A DNA stretch of 64,000 bases from Pseudoxanthomonas sp. J31 (lineage in GTDB: Bacteria > Pseudomonadota > Gammaproteobacteria > Xanthomonadales > Xanthomonadaceae), in assembly GCF_000510725.1 (NCBI RefSeq), contig NZ_AZNZ01000007.1:1-64000 (forward strand), given 5' to 3'. The position numbers and the translations under genes are program-made. This document shows positions 50,492-60,057 of the stretch, in pieces; the stretch's first letter is position 1, and the number at the start of each line of letters is the position of its first letter. A model generated the notes under the pieces. It was not told the DNA's origin, made no database searches, and saw only the letters and a program-made list of their open reading frames with translations.

Positions 50492-53007
50492 AGGCGCGCC
50501 CCGCGGCCGGCGGCCACCCGCAGCAGGTCGGCGAACACGCCGGCGGCGGTCACCTCCGGGCCGGCGCCGGGGCCCTGCACCACCAGCGGGTTCTCGCAGT
50601 AGCGGCGGGTGGTGAACTGGACGATGTTGTCGGTCAGGCGCAGGTTGGCGAAGGCGTGGTCGCGCGGCACCTCGACCAGGCCGACCGAGGCCTTGCCCTG
50701 GGCATCCAGGCGCGCGACGTAGCGCAGCACGCTGTTGTTGGCCTGCGCCCGCGCCAGCCGCGCGGCGAAGCCGGCATCGACCTCGTGCAGGCGCGCCATG
50801 AAGTCGTCCACGCTGGACTCGCGCAGCGCGGCCGGGACCAGGCTCTCCACCTGCACGTCCTCGATGCTCAGCTCGCAGCCGGCCTCGCGCGCCAGGATCA
50901 CCAGCTTGCGGCCGACGTCGGTGCCGGACAGGTCGTCGCGCGGGTCCGGCTCGGTGTAGCCCAGCGAACGCGCCTCGGCCACCAGCCTGGAGAACGGCAC
51001 GCTGCCGTCGTAGCGGTTGAACAGCCAGGCCAGGGTGCCGGAGAAGATGCCCTCGATCGAGATGACCTTGTCGCCTGTGTCCAGCAGGTCGCGCAGGGTG
51101 GAGATCACCGGCAGGCCGGCGCCGACCGTGGCCTCGTAGCGGAAGCGCGCGCCGCTGGCCTGGGCGGCGGCGCGGATCTCGCGCCAGCGCTGCAGCGGGC
51201 CGGAGCCGGCCTGCTTGTTCGGGGTGACCACGTGGATGCCGGCGGCCAGCCACTGCGCGTAGCGGTCGGCCACCTGCGGGCTGCCGCTGCAGTCGACGAT
51301 CACCATGTGCGGCAGGTGCGAATCCAGCAGGTGCGCGGTGAAGCGGTCCAGGTCCAGCGGCTCGCGAGCGGCGGCGTAGGCCTCGCGCCAGTCGCCCTCG
51401 ATCCCGCGCGGATCCAGCAGCTGGCGGCTGCGCGAGGCGATCGCGCGCAGGCGCAGGTCCAGCCGCGCCCTATCCAGCAGCTTGCCGCGCGCGGCCATCA
51501 GCTGGTCCAGCAGGGCACCGCCGACGTTGCCCGGCCCGATCACGCCCACCGCGAAGGTCTGCGGCGACAGCCAGAACCCGGCATGCGCCGCGCGCAGGGC
51601 GCGGGTGGCCTGCTCGCTGTCGATCGCCACCGAGATGTTGCGCTCGGACGAGCCCTGGGCGATGGCGCGGATGTTGACCTGGGCGCGGCCCAGCGCGCCG
51701 AACAGGCGCGCGGCGATGCCCGGCTGCCCGGCCATGCCGTCGCCGACCGCGGCCAGCACGCTGATGCCCGGCACGTGCTGCACGCGCTGCACCTGGCCGA
51801 TCGCCAGCTCGTGGGCGAAGGCGTTGAGCAGCGCCGCCTGGGCGCGCTCGGCGTCGTCCTGGCGGACCACGCAGCAGATCGAGTGCTCGGACGAGCCCTG
51901 CGAGATCATCACCACCGACACCCGCGCGTTGCGCAGCGCGGCGAACACGCGCTCGGCGGTGCCGGGCACGCCGATCAGGCCGGTGCCTTCGAGGTTCACC
52001 AGGGCCAGGTTCGGGCTCAGGGTCAGGCCCTTCACCGGCCGGGTCGGATCGCGCCCGGCGCTGATCCGGGTGCCCGGGTGCTCGGGCTGGAAGGTGTTGC
52101 GGATGACGATCGGCAGGCCGCGCTCGATCGCCGGGTACATGGTCTGCGGATGCACGACCTTGGCGCCGAAGTAGGCCAGCTCGCAGGCCTCGTCGTAGCT
52201 CAGCGACTCCAGCTGCACCGCCTCCGGCACCACCCGCGGGTCGGCCGAAAGCACGCCGTCCACGTCGGTCCAGATGTGCAGCTCGTCGGCCTCGAACAGG
52301 GCGGCGAAGATCGCGCCGGAGAAGTCGCTGCCGTTGCGGCCGAGTGTGGTGACGCGGCCGTTGCGGTCGCGCGCCACGAAGCCGGTGGCCACCACCCGCC
52401 GCTGCGGGTTGGCCTGGCGCCAACGCGCCAGTTTCTCCGCGCTGCGCGCCCAGTCCACGTCCACGCCCAGTTCGCCGTGGGTGACCACCAGCACCTCGCG
52501 CGCGTCCAGCACCGCGCAGTCCTCGCCCAGCGCGCGCAGGTGCATGCCCAGCAGCTGCGCCGAGTACACCTCGCCCAGGCCCTGCACCCGCTGCAGCACT
52601 TCCTCCGGCAGGCTGCCGAGCACGTGCACCGCCTCCAGCACCCGCGCCAGCTCGTCGAAGCGCTGGTCGATCCACTCCACCGCGTCGCCGGCGTGCTCGG
52701 CCAGCAGGGCCACGGCCGCGCTGCGGTGGCGCGCGCGCAGGTCGTGCCAGGCGTCGTGCCAGTCCGGCTCGCCCTCGCCCGCCGCCGCGGAGGCATGGGC
52801 CAGGGCGATCAGCGCGTCGGTGACGCCCTTCATCGCCGAGACCACGGTGACCTGGATGTCCTCGTCGCGCGCCAGCAGCAGCCGGGCGACGTGGCGGTAG
52901 CGCTCGGCATCGGCCACGGAAGTGCCGCCGAACTTGTGCACGACGGTGCGGACGGCGGACGGGCGCGGGAGGGATTCGGACGGACTTGCGACTGCGGCAG
53001 ACGACAT
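50488..53007 (-). CDS. thrA: Bifunctional aspartate kinase / homoserine dehydrogenase
   Basis: 839 aa. Aspartokinase part about 22-310 ([15 protein letters not shown]), two ACT-type regulatory stretches about 330-490 (sites for threonine feedback), and homoserine dehydrogenase about 500-839 ([19 protein letters not shown] site; [11 protein letters not shown]-like and [17 protein letters not shown] motifs). It catalyses the first and third steps from aspartate to threonine. The ATG at [10 protein letters not shown] is used; a long upstream frame runs through the leader region and is not part of this protein. It is preceded by a thr leader peptide. Confidence 0.95.
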   Translation of the reverse strand: MSSAAVASPSESLPRPSAVRTVVHKFGGTSVADAERYRHVARLLLARDEDIQVTVVSAMKGVTDALIALAHASAAAGEGEPDWHDAWHDLRARHRSAAVALLAEHAGDAVEWIDQRFDELARVLEAVHVLGSLPEEVLQRVQGLGEVYSAQLLGMHLRALGEDCAVLDAREVLVVTHGELGVDVDWARSAEKLARWRQANPQRRVVATGFVARDRNGRVTTLGRNGSDFSGAIFAALFEADELHIWTDVDGVLSADPRVVPEAVQLESLSYDEACELAYFGAKVVHPQTMYPAIERGLPIVIRNTFQPEHPGTRISAGRDPTRPVKGLTLSPNLALVNLEGTGLIGVPGTAERVFAALRNARVSVVMISQGSSEHSICCVVRQDDAERAQAALLNAFAHELAIGQVQRVQHVPGISVLAAVGDGMAGQPGIAARLFGALGRAQVNIRAIAQGSSERNISVAIDSEQATRALRAAHAGFWLSPQTFAVGVIGPGNVGGALLDQLMAARGKLLDRARLDLRLRAIASRSRQLLDPRGIEGDWREAYAAAREPLDLDRFTAHLLDSHLPHMVIVDCSGSPQVADRYAQWLAAGIHVVTPNKQAGSGPLQRWREIRAAAQASGARFRYEATVGAGLPVISTLRDLLDTGDKVISIEGIFSGTLAWLFNRYDGSVPFSRLVAEARSLGYTEPDPRDDLSGTDVGRKLVILAREAGCELSIEDVQVESLVPAALRESSVDDFMARLHEVDAGFAARLARAQANNSVLRYVARLDAQGKASVGLVEVPRDHAFANLRLTDNIVQFTTRRYCENPLVVQGPGAGPEVTAAGVFADLLRVAAGRGARL

Positions 53008-53010
53008 CGG

Positions 53011-53093
53011 AGACCTCGGTTGTGAGGCCCAGCGCGCGTATCGGTGCGGGTCGCCCCGCGCCTGATCCAGGTGCGGGGCCGTGGGTTTCGCAG
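53011..53093 (-). promoter_or_regulatory. Attenuator-like structure between thr leader peptide and thrA
   Basis: After the leader peptide stop, GCCCCGC can pair with GCGGGGC further on to form a 7-bp hairpin; alternatively GGTGCGG inside the last leader codons can pair with CCGCACC, which overlaps the first arm. These two pairings exclude each other, as in attenuation. There is no U run, so the termination step is not proved. Confidence 0.4.
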
Positions 53094-53234
53094 TTACACG
53101 AACACGACGGGCCGCACCGGGCGGGTAATACCGGTGGCGGTGGTAATCGCGGTGGTAATGCCGGTGACCGGCGCGCACGCACGCATCCGCCGCGGCGGCG
53201 GAAGGAGGACGGCGGTGGCGTTGCGGTTCGACAT
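53094..53234 (-). CDS. thrL: Thr operon leader peptide
   Basis: 46 aa. Codons about 23-37 read VTGITTAITTATGIT: seven Thr and three Ile in 15 codons, the hallmark of a thr attenuator (E. coli ThrL is Thr/Ile rich in the same way). It lies directly upstream of thrABC in the same direction, ends 86 nt before thrA, and the Thr/Ile codons precede mutually exclusive hairpins. A second ATG at codon 17 is an alternative start. Ribosome stalling at these codons when charged tRNA-Thr or tRNA-Ile is scarce would favour thrA transcription. Confidence 0.85.
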   Translation of the reverse strand: MSNRNATAVLLPPPRRMRACAPVTGITTAITTATGITRPVRPVVFV

Positions 53235-53244
53235 GGCCGTCAAG

Positions 53245-53272
53245 AGGACACGATGCACAGGGGCCGTGTCAA
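53245..53272 (-). promoter_or_regulatory. Candidate thr operon promoter
   Basis: A perfect TTGACA (53267-53272), 16 bp, and TGTCCT (53245-53250), about 10 nt before the leader peptide ATG. The A/T-rich palindrome GGAAATTTTTCC lies upstream. Confidence 0.5.
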
Positions 53273-53374
53273 GTGCTGCAACGCCACATCCGCGGAAAAA
53301 TTTCCGTTGCCAAAGAAACAGTTAGCGCGCATGGCCGGGTACGGCACCAGCGTCGGCAACGCCTGCCAGGCGAT

Positions 53375-53551
53375 TCACGGCTGCGCTTTCGCCACCGGAT
53401 CCAGTACCACCACCAGCAACGTCGCCAGCGGCCCCAGCAGCAGCGACGCCAGCCACCATCCCAGGCCGCTGCGGCCCTTGGCCTGCGCCAGGCCCGCGTT
53501 GATCAGCGACAGGGTGCCCCACCCCACGAAGAACTCCGAGCTGGCCTGCAT
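53375..53551 (-). CDS. Small membrane protein, 58 aa
   Basis: 58 aa with two hydrophobic segments, one near the N-terminus (FFVGWGTLSLINAGLA) and one about 31-50 (GWWLASLLLGPLATLLVVVL). GGAGGA precedes the ATG. A short basic loop (AKGRSG) lies between. Similar small proteins are common in proteobacteria, usually described only as hypothetical inner-membrane proteins. Confidence 0.75.
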   Translation of the reverse strand: MQASSEFFVGWGTLSLINAGLAQAKGRSGLGWWLASLLLGPLATLLVVVLDPVAKAQP

Positions 53552-53647
53552 GCATCTTCCTCCTTGCGTTTGCCCCTGTTTCCGGGCGCATGCCGCACGC
53601 GCGGCGCGGCTGGCCCGCCTGCGCCGGCAGCGCCCCGCCCGGGACCG

Positions 53648-54022
53648 CTACCTGCGGTCCTCCTCGTACTGCTCGGCCCCGGGCACCGGTGCCAGCCACG
53701 GCTCGCGGCGCTTGACCCACAGCTCGTAGCCCGGCACCAGGCCGGACGGGGCCTGCGCCAGCACGCCGAGCTTGATCTCCGCTTCCTTCGCGTCGAGCGA
53801 GAACACCGGCGAGGCGCAGGCCTTGCAGGCGCGCTGCCCGCGGAATTCCGTGGTCTGCCCCGCGTGTTCGAAGCGCTCGGCCGGCCACACCCCGTACCAG
53901 GTGAACGCCGAACCGCTCTCCCGGCGGCAGTTGGCGCAGTGGCAGATGCCCACGCGCAACGGCTCCCCGCGCGCGAGCACGCGGACCTGGCCGCACAGGC
54001 AGGTGCCCTCGTAGGTCTTCAT
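53648..54022 (-). CDS. GFA-family (glutathione-dependent formaldehyde-activating-like) zinc protein
   Basis: 124 aa. The zinc-binding layout CLCGQVR, CHCANCRRESGSAF, ACKACASPVF matches the Gfa/CENP-V family (PF04828). Founding members were said to bind glutathione and formaldehyde, but most members have no proven reaction. Start at MKTYEGTCLCGQ. It stands alone between a small membrane protein and tRNA-Arg. Confidence 0.87.
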   Translation of the reverse strand: MKTYEGTCLCGQVRVLARGEPLRVGICHCANCRRESGSAFTWYGVWPAERFEHAGQTTEFRGQRACKACASPVFSLDAKEAEIKLGVLAQAPSGLVPGYELWVKRREPWLAPVPGAEQYEEDRR

Positions 54023-54164
54023 CGCATCGGCGCCGGCTGGAGGGAGACACAGCTTGCTACATGCGCTGCGCGGCGTGCCAGCCCGGCGGTGATGCAATGG
54101 CGGAGGCCGCGGGCGCAGCGGTGCGGGTTCCGCAGGCCAGGGCCCATGGCGCGGGCGGGAAGGA

Positions 54165-54241
54165 TGGCAGCCCCGACACGATTCGAACGTGCGACCTTCC
54201 CCTTAGGAGGGGGACGCTCTATCCAGCTGAGCTACGGGGCC
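54165..54241 (-). tRNA. tRNA-Arg (anticodon CCT)
   Basis: 77 nt on the minus strand with encoded CCA. Acceptor GGCCCCG pairs with CGGGGCT; anticodon stem TCCCC/GGGGA encloses CTCCTAA, anticodon CCT, reading AGG. T-loop TTCGAAT is standard. Confidence 0.94.
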
Positions 54242-54251
54242 AGGACGGCGG

Positions 54252-54280
54252 ATTGTCGCATGGCGCATGCGCGCGGCCAA
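54252..54280 (-). promoter_or_regulatory. tRNA-Arg promoter
   Basis: TTGGCC (54275-54280), 17-bp spacer, GACAAT (54252-54257), placing the start site a few bases before the mature tRNA 5' end. Confidence 0.55.
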
Positions 54281-54341
54281 TCCACCCGGGCAGGGGCGCA
54301 TTGCACGCCGCGGTGCACCAGGGTGCGCCTGCCGCCATTGC

Positions 54342-54347
54342 TAGAAT
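54342..54347 (+). promoter_or_regulatory. -10 candidate for the ALDH7-type gene
   Basis: TAGAAT, about 73 nt before the ATG and upstream of the 15-bp hairpin, so a transcript from here would carry the hairpin in its leader. Confidence 0.4.
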
Positions 54348-54362
54348 CGGCCCACGCAATCC

Positions 54363-54395
54363 GGCCGGTGCGCGCCAGCGTGGCGCGCACCGGCC
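54363..54395 (+). promoter_or_regulatory. Perfect 15-bp leader hairpin before the ALDH7-type gene
   Basis: GGCCGGTGCGCGCCA (54363-54377) and its exact reverse complement (54381-54395), separated by GCG. It lies about 10 nt before the AGGAGA ribosome site of the dehydrogenase gene. Confidence 0.8.
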
Positions 54396-54419
54396 TGCAT
54401 CCACCTTCCAGGAGATTCC

Positions 54420-55952
54420 ATGTCCGCATCGCTGCTCCAGGCCCTGGGCCTTGGCGCCACCAATTCCGGCACCTACCTCGGCGACGGCCGCTGGTCCGAC
54501 GCCACCGGCGCGGGCGTGCTGCGCCCGGCCAACCCGACCACCGGCGAGGTGATCGCCGAGGTCCACGCCACCACCGAGGCCGACTACGAGGCGGTGATCG
54601 CCCGCGCCCAGGAAGCCTTCAAGGCCTGGCGCACCACCCCGGCGCCGCGTCGCGGCGAGGCCATCCGCCTGTGCGGCGAGGCCCTGCGCCGGAACAAGGA
54701 CGCGCTGGGCTCGCTGGTCGCGCTGGAGATGGGCAAGTCCAAGGCCGAAGGCGACGGCGAGGTGCAGGAGATGATCGACATCGCCGACTTCGCCGTGGGC
54801 CAGAGCCGCATGCTCTACGGCTACACCATGCATTCGGAGCGCCCCGGCCACCGCATGTACGAGCAGTACCACCCGCTGGGCCTGGTCGGCATCATCTCGG
54901 CCTTCAACTTCCCGGTCGCGGTGTGGAGCTGGAACGCGTTCCTGGCCGCGATCTGCGGCGACGTCTGCATCTGGAAGCCGTCCAACAAGACCCCGCTGAC
55001 CGCCATCGCGGCGATGAAGATCTGCAACGAGGCGCTCAAGGCCGGCGGCTTCCCGGACATCTTCTTCCTGATCAACGACGCCGGCACCGCGCTGTCGGAG
55101 AAGCTGGTCGAGGACCGCCGCGTGCCGCTGATCAGCTTCACCGGCTCCACCCAGGTCGGCCGCATCGTCAACGAGAAGGTCGCCCGCCGCCTGGGCCGCT
55201 GCCTGCTGGAGCTGGGCGGCAACAACGCCATCATCCTGGACGAGAGCGCGGACCTGAAGCTGGCGATCCCGGGCATCGTGTTCGGCGCGGTCGGCACCGC
55301 CGGCCAGCGCTGCACCACCACCCGCCGCCTGATCGTGCACGAATCCATCTACGACACCGTGCTCGACACCCTGGTCAAGGCCTACAAGCAGGTCGAAGGC
55401 AAGATCGGCGATCCGCTGGATACCAACCACCTGATGGGCCCGCTCAACAGCGCCGAGGCCGTGCAGCAGTACCTGGCCACGATCGAGAAGGCCAAGGCCG
55501 CCGGCGGCACCGTGGTCACCGGCGGGCGCAAGCTGGACCGCCCCGGCCACTTCGTGCTGCCGACCATCATCACCGGCCTGGACAACAGCGATCCGGTGGT
55601 GCAGCACGAGACCTTCGCCCCGATCCTGTACGTGATGAAGTACGGCTCGCTGGAGGAGGCCATCGAGATGCAGAACGGCGTGCCCCAGGGCCTGTCCTCG
55701 GCGATCTTCACCCAGGACCTGAAGGCGGCGGAGAAGTTCCTGTCCGCGGCCGGCAGCGACTGCGGCATCGCCAACGTCAACATTGGCACCTCCGGCGCCG
55801 AGATCGGCGGCGCGTTCGGCGGCGAGAAGGACACCGGCGGCGGCCGCGAGTCCGGCTCGGATGCGTGGAAGGTCTACATGCGCCGGCAGACCAACACCAT
55901 CAACTACTCCGACGCCCTGCCGCTGGCCCAGGGCATCAAGTTCGACCTGTAA
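54420..55952 (+). CDS. amaB: ALDH7-family aldehyde dehydrogenase (L-piperidine-6-carboxylate / aminoadipate-semialdehyde type)
   Basis: 510 aa. The catalytic Cys is in [16 protein letters not shown] (about 288-303), the general-base Glu in LLELGGNNA, and the NAD-binding FTGSTQVG. The [13 protein letters not shown] pattern is that of antiquitin-type ALDH7 enzymes, which oxidise L-piperidine-6-carboxylate to alpha-aminoadipate in lysine degradation. AGGAGA precedes the ATG. It is preceded by a perfect 15-bp hairpin in the leader. Substrate not proved; symbol is by family. Confidence 0.87.
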   Translation: MSASLLQALGLGATNSGTYLGDGRWSDATGAGVLRPANPTTGEVIAEVHATTEADYEAVIARAQEAFKAWRTTPAPRRGEAIRLCGEALRRNKDALGSLVALEMGKSKAEGDGEVQEMIDIADFAVGQSRMLYGYTMHSERPGHRMYEQYHPLGLVGIISAFNFPVAVWSWNAFLAAICGDVCIWKPSNKTPLTAIAAMKICNEALKAGGFPDIFFLINDAGTALSEKLVEDRRVPLISFTGSTQVGRIVNEKVARRLGRCLLELGGNNAIILDESADLKLAIPGIVFGAVGTAGQRCTTTRRLIVHESIYDTVLDTLVKAYKQVEGKIGDPLDTNHLMGPLNSAEAVQQYLATIEKAKAAGGTVVTGGRKLDRPGHFVLPTIITGLDNSDPVVQHETFAPILYVMKYGSLEEAIEMQNGVPQGLSSAIFTQDLKAAEKFLSAAGSDCGIANVNIGTSGAEIGGAFGGEKDTGGGRESGSDAWKVYMRRQTNTINYSDALPLAQGIKFDL

Positions 55953-56071
55953 GCGGCACCCGCGCCGGCGGCGGCCAAGCCGCCGCCGGTCGCACCGCGC
56001 GGCTCCGGCATTCCGGCCGGGCCGCGCCCCGCAACCGGCACGTGGCCGTTGCAGCCGGCATGGAGGTTCCA

Positions 56072-56842
56072 GTGGCGGAAGACCTCAGCCCCACCACCCG
56101 CTTCAGCGACCGCGTCGCCGACTACGTCCGCTACCGGCCTGGCTATCCGCCGGCGCTGCTGCAATGGCTGCGCGAGGAACACGGCGTGGACGCTGGCTGG
56201 CCGGTGGCCGACATCGGCGCCGGCACCGGCATTTCCGCGAAACTGTTCCTCGATGCAGGCCACCCGGTGGTCGCGGTGGAGCCCAACGCCGCCATGCGCC
56301 AGGCGGCGGTCGACTGGCTGGGCAAGCATCCGCGCTTCCGCGCGGTCGATGGCCGCGCCGAGGCCACCACCCTGGACGATGACAGCGTCGGCCTGGTCTC
56401 GGCGGCGCAGGCCTTCCACTGGTTCGACCAACAGGCGGTGAAGCCGGAATGGCGCCGCATCCTGCGCCCGGGCGGGCTGGTGGCGGTGTACTGGAACTCG
56501 CGCCGGCTGGCCGGCACGCCCTTCCTGGAAGGCTACGAGCGCCTGCTGCGCGAGTACGGGCTGGACTACACCAGCGTGTCCGAGCGCTACGGCGACGACG
56601 CGCACATGCGCCGCTGGTTCGGCCGCGGCCTGCGCGGCCTGGCCCGCTTCCCGCATTCGCAGCGGCTGGACCTGGAGGCGCTGCGCGGGCGCCTGCTGTC
56701 CTCCTCCTACGCCCCGCGCCCCGGCCATCCCCGGCACGCGCCGATGATGGCCGCGCTGGACGGGCTGTTTGCCGCCACCGCGGTGGACGGCCGCGTCGAT
56801 TTCGATTACGACACGCGCATCTTCGTCGGCACCCCGGACTGA
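56072..56842 (+). CDS. Class I SAM-dependent methyltransferase
   Basis: 256 aa. Motif I is VADIGAGTGISAKLFLDAGH (about 38-57), then VVAVEPNAAM and a motif II-like AQAFHWFD, as in small-molecule methyltransferases (PF08241). The GTG start at AEDLSPTTRFSDRV is preferred because GGAGG lies 5 nt before it; an ATG four codons earlier is also in frame. Substrate not identifiable. The next gene starts one base after its stop. Confidence 0.88.
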   Translation: MAEDLSPTTRFSDRVADYVRYRPGYPPALLQWLREEHGVDAGWPVADIGAGTGISAKLFLDAGHPVVAVEPNAAMRQAAVDWLGKHPRFRAVDGRAEATTLDDDSVGLVSAAQAFHWFDQQAVKPEWRRILRPGGLVAVYWNSRRLAGTPFLEGYERLLREYGLDYTSVSERYGDDAHMRRWFGRGLRGLARFPHSQRLDLEALRGRLLSSSYAPRPGHPRHAPMMAALDGLFAATAVDGRVDFDYDTRIFVGTPD

Positions 56843-56843
56843 G

Positions 56844-57584
56844 ATGCGCATCGCCGCCATTTCCGACATCCATGGCAACCTGCCCGCGCTGGAGGCGGTG
56901 CTGGCCGACATCGCCCGCCGCGGCTGCGACCTCACCGTGAACCTCGGCGACATCGTCTCCGGCCCGCTGTGGCCGCGCGAGACCCTGGAGCGGCTGGTCC
57001 CCCTGGACCTGCCCACCATCGCCGGCAACCACGAGCGCCAGCTGCTGGGCGACCCGGCCGGGCTGGCCCCCTCCGACGCCCACGCCCGCCAGGCGCTCAC
57101 CGCCGCGCAGCTGGACTGGATCCGCGCCCTGCCCCCGCGCCTGCGCCTGGACGAGGTGCTGCTCTGCCATGGCACCCCGGGCAGCGACCTGCAGTACCTG
57201 CTGGACGACATCGCCCCACCGGTGCTGGTCGCGGCCAGCGCCCACGCCGTGGCTGCGCGCCTGGACCACCCCGACGCCGCCGGCGCGGCGGTGGTGCTGT
57301 GCGGGCATTCGCATACCCCGCGCCAGCTGCGCCTGGACGACGGCCGCCTGGCCTGCAATCCCGGCAGCGTCGGCCTGCCGGCATTCGATACGGAGTACCC
57401 GGTGCGCCACCAGTCCGGCACCGGCACCCCGCACGCCCGCTACGCCGTGCTGGAGCGGCGCGGGGGCGGCTGGCACGCCGACCTGGTGGCCGTGGAGTAC
57501 GACCACCAGGCCGCTGCGCACCGGGCCGCGGAGCTGGGCCGCGCGGACTGGGCCCATGCCCTGCGCACCGGGCGCATGCCCTGA
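56844..57584 (+). CDS. Metallophosphoesterase (YfcE/MJ0936-like)
   Basis: 246 aa. Metal-binding motifs of the calcineurin-like superfamily are complete: SDIHGNLPALEAVL (about 7-20), GDIVSG, GNHERQL, and the two-His CGHSHTPRQL (about 153-162). Members cleave phosphodiesters. It lies directly after the methyltransferase gene and is probably co-transcribed with it. Confidence 0.88.
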   Translation: MRIAAISDIHGNLPALEAVLADIARRGCDLTVNLGDIVSGPLWPRETLERLVPLDLPTIAGNHERQLLGDPAGLAPSDAHARQALTAAQLDWIRALPPRLRLDEVLLCHGTPGSDLQYLLDDIAPPVLVAASAHAVAARLDHPDAAGAAVVLCGHSHTPRQLRLDDGRLACNPGSVGLPAFDTEYPVRHQSGTGTPHARYAVLERRGGGWHADLVAVEYDHQAAAHRAAELGRADWAHALRTGRMP

Positions 57585-57663
57585 ACCGCGGCGGCGCCGC
57601 GGGTTTCTGGAATAATCGCCCCTGCGCGCCGCCACGGCCGCCCCGAACCCCCCAGGAAACCGA

Positions 57664-57942
57664 ATGAACCAGATCCCCAAGACCAGCCCCCTGGCCGTCA
57701 CCAGCCTCGTCACTGGCCTGCTCGGCTGGACGCTGCTGCCGCTGCTGGGTTCGCTGGTGGCCATCGTCACCGGGCACATGGCCCGTTCCGAGATCCGCCG
57801 TTCCGGCGGCACCCTCGACGGCGACGGCATGGCCCTGGTCGGCCTGGCCCTGGGCTGGGCGCCGGTGGTGCTGGGCCTGCTCGGCCTGATGGTGGTGTTC
57901 CTGTTCCTGGGCGGCGTGGCCTGGCTGGCCTCGGTGGGCTGA
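57664..57942 (+). CDS. DUF4190 membrane protein
   Basis: 92 aa. Two hydrophobic segments separated by a short polar loop with the family motif [24 protein letters not shown]4190 proteins are inner membrane, function unknown. Its stop overlaps the pyrD start (1-nt overlap), so the two may be co-expressed. Confidence 0.85.
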   Translation: MNQIPKTSPLAVTSLVTGLLGWTLLPLLGSLVAIVTGHMARSEIRRSGGTLDGDGMALVGLALGWAPVVLGLLGLMVVFLFLGGVAWLASVG

Positions 57943-59000
57943 TGTCGATCTATTCCCTGGCCCGGCCCTTCCTGTTCGGCGCCGACGCCGAGCGCGCCCA
58001 TGGCCTGGGCCTGAAGGCGCTGGAGCTGGCCCATGCCAGCGGCACCATCGCCTTGCTGGCACGCCGCAGCGCACCGCTGCCGACCCGCGTGCTGGGCCTG
58101 ACCTTCCCCAATCCCGTCGGCCTGGCCGCCGGCCTGGACAAGAACGGCGCCCACATCGACGCGCTGCTGGCGCTGGGCTTCGGCTTCGTCGAGGTCGGCA
58201 CCGTGACCCCGCGCCCGCAGCCCGGCAACCCGAAGCCGCGCATGTTCCGCCTGCCGGCGGCGCAGGCGGTGATCAACCGCCTGGGCTTCAACAACGACGG
58301 CGTGGACGTGCTGGTGCGCAACGTCGAGCGCGCGCAACGCAAGGGCGGCCTGCTGGGCATCAACATCGGCAAGAACAAGGACACCGCCAACGAGGACGCC
58401 GCCAGCGACTACCTGTACTGCCTGGAACGCGTCTACCCGCTGGCCGACTACGTCACCGTCAACATCTCCTCGCCCAACACCGCCGGCCTGCGCGAGCTGC
58501 AGGAGGAACAGGCGCTGCGGCGCCTGGTCGGCACCCTGCGCGAGGCGCAGGAGCGGCTGGCCGCGCAGCACGGCAAGCGCGTGCCGGTGCTGGTCAAGAT
58601 CGCCCCGGACCTGAGCGACAACGACATCGACGCCGCCGCGCGGGTGCTCTCCGACCTGGCCGTGGACGGCGTGATCGCCACCAACACCACGGTCGACCGC
58701 GCCCGGGTCCAGGGCCTGCCGCATGCGCAGGAGGCCGGCGGCCTGTCCGGCGCGCCGCTGATGGACCAGGCCACCTTCGTGCTGCGCCGCCTGCGCGCGC
58801 GCCTGCCCGAGTCGATCCCGCTGGTGGGCGTGGGCGGCATCCTCTCCGGGGCCGACGCGGTGGCCAAGATGGCCGCCGGCGCGGTCCTGGTGCAGTGCTA
58901 CACCGGGCTGGTCTACCGCGGCCCGGAGCTGGTGGCCGAATGCGTGGAGGCGATGCGCCGGCGCAAGGAAGCCCCCAGCCGCGGCACCGCCGACGCATGA
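57942..59000 (+). CDS. pyrD: Dihydroorotate dehydrogenase (quinone), class 2
   Basis: 352 aa. Oxidises dihydroorotate to orotate in pyrimidine synthesis, using FMN and ubiquinone. The N-terminal membrane-associating helices are followed by the barrel with [14 protein letters not shown] (about 61-74), [24 protein letters not shown] and [12 protein letters not shown]. Starts on the stop codon of the DUF4190 gene. Confidence 0.96.
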   Translation: MSIYSLARPFLFGADAERAHGLGLKALELAHASGTIALLARRSAPLPTRVLGLTFPNPVGLAAGLDKNGAHIDALLALGFGFVEVGTVTPRPQPGNPKPRMFRLPAAQAVINRLGFNNDGVDVLVRNVERAQRKGGLLGINIGKNKDTANEDAASDYLYCLERVYPLADYVTVNISSPNTAGLRELQEEQALRRLVGTLREAQERLAAQHGKRVPVLVKIAPDLSDNDIDAAARVLSDLAVDGVIATNTTVDRARVQGLPHAQEAGGLSGAPLMDQATFVLRRLRARLPESIPLVGVGGILSGADAVAKMAAGAVLVQCYTGLVYRGPELVAECVEAMRRRKEAPSRGTADA

Positions 59001-59010
59001 TCCCGCCGGC

Positions 59011-60057
59011 ATGACTGCTCTCTACCAGCTGGTCCGCGACGCGGACCTCACCGCGCGCAACACCTTCCGCGTGCCCGCTCGCGCGCCCTGGCTGCTGCAG
59101 GTCAACGACAGCACCACCCTGCCCGAGGCGCTGGTCCTGGACCAGCTGCGCGGCCTGCCGCTGCTGCCGCTGGGCGGCGGCAGCAACCTGCTGTTCGCCG
59201 GCGACGCGCCTGGCGCGGTGCTGGTGATGGGCGGCCGCCGGGTGGAACTGCTGCACGACGACGGCGGGCGCGTGCGCGTGCGCGCCGAGGCCGGCGCGGA
59301 GTGGCACGGCCTGGTGATGTGGTCGGTGGAGCAAGGCCTGCGCGGCCTGGAGAACCTGGCCCTGATCCCCGGCAGCGTCGGCGCCGCGCCGATCCAGAAC
59401 ATCGGCGCCTATGGCGTGGAGGTCGGCGAGCACATCGCCGCGGTGGAGGCCTGGGACCTGCAGGCCGGTGGCTGGGTGCGGCTGGACCGCACCGCCTGCG
59501 CCTTCGGCTACCGCGACAGCGCGTTCAAGCGCCAGCCCGGGCGCTGGATCGTGGCCGCGGTGGAATTCGAGCTGTCGCGCACCGCCGCGCCGCGCCTGGA
59601 CTACGCCGGACTGGCCGACGAGCTGGCCGCCATGGGCGCCTCCGCGCCCGGCCCGCGCGAGGTGGCCGAGGCGGTGATCCGCATCCGCCGGCGCAAGCTG
59701 CCGGACCCGGCACGGGTCGGCAACGCCGGCAGCTTCTTCAAGAACCCGATCGTGCCGCAGGCGCTGGCCGAGGCGCTGCGCGCCGCGCACCCGGCGCTGC
59801 CGGTATTCCCCGGCGACGCGGCCGGTACCCGCAAGCTGTCGGCCGGCTGGCTGATCGACGCCTGTGGCTGGAAGGGCTTCCGCGACGGCGACGCCGGGGT
59901 GTCCGCCGGCCACGCCCTGGTGCTGGTCAACCACGGCCGCGCCACCGGCCTGCAGCTGCTGGACCTGGCCCGGCGCATCGCCGCCTCGGTGCGGGAACGC
60001 TTCGGGGTGGCGCTGGAACCGGAGCCACGCCTGGTCGGCGCGGACTGGGGAAGCTGA
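59011..60057 (+). CDS. murB: UDP-N-acetylenolpyruvoylglucosamine reductase, type I
   Basis: 348 aa. Reduces UDP-GlcNAc enolpyruvate in peptidoglycan synthesis with FAD and NADPH. FAD contacts are LPLGGGSNLLFAG (about 51-63), PGSVGAAPIQNIGAYGVEVG, the Ser/Lys region GNAGSFFKNPIV (about 238-249), and SAGWLIDACGWKG. The extra C-terminal part marks type I. It overlaps the transporter gene by 1 nt. Confidence 0.96.
   Translation: MTALYQLVRDADLTARNTFRVPARAPWLLQVNDSTTLPEALVLDQLRGLPLLPLGGGSNLLFAGDAPGAVLVMGGRRVELLHDDGGRVRVRAEAGAEWHGLVMWSVEQGLRGLENLALIPGSVGAAPIQNIGAYGVEVGEHIAAVEAWDLQAGGWVRLDRTACAFGYRDSAFKRQPGRWIVAAVEFELSRTAAPRLDYAGLADELAAMGASAPGPREVAEAVIRIRRRKLPDPARVGNAGSFFKNPIVPQALAEALRAAHPALPVFPGDAAGTRKLSAGWLIDACGWKGFRDGDAGVSAGHALVLVNHGRATGLQLLDLARRIAASVRERFGVALEPEPRLVGADWGS

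Noticed and set aside
54061-54552. Frame with a TIRTCDLPLRRG-like peptide
   Set aside because: It is the plus-strand reading of the minus-strand tRNA-Arg gene.
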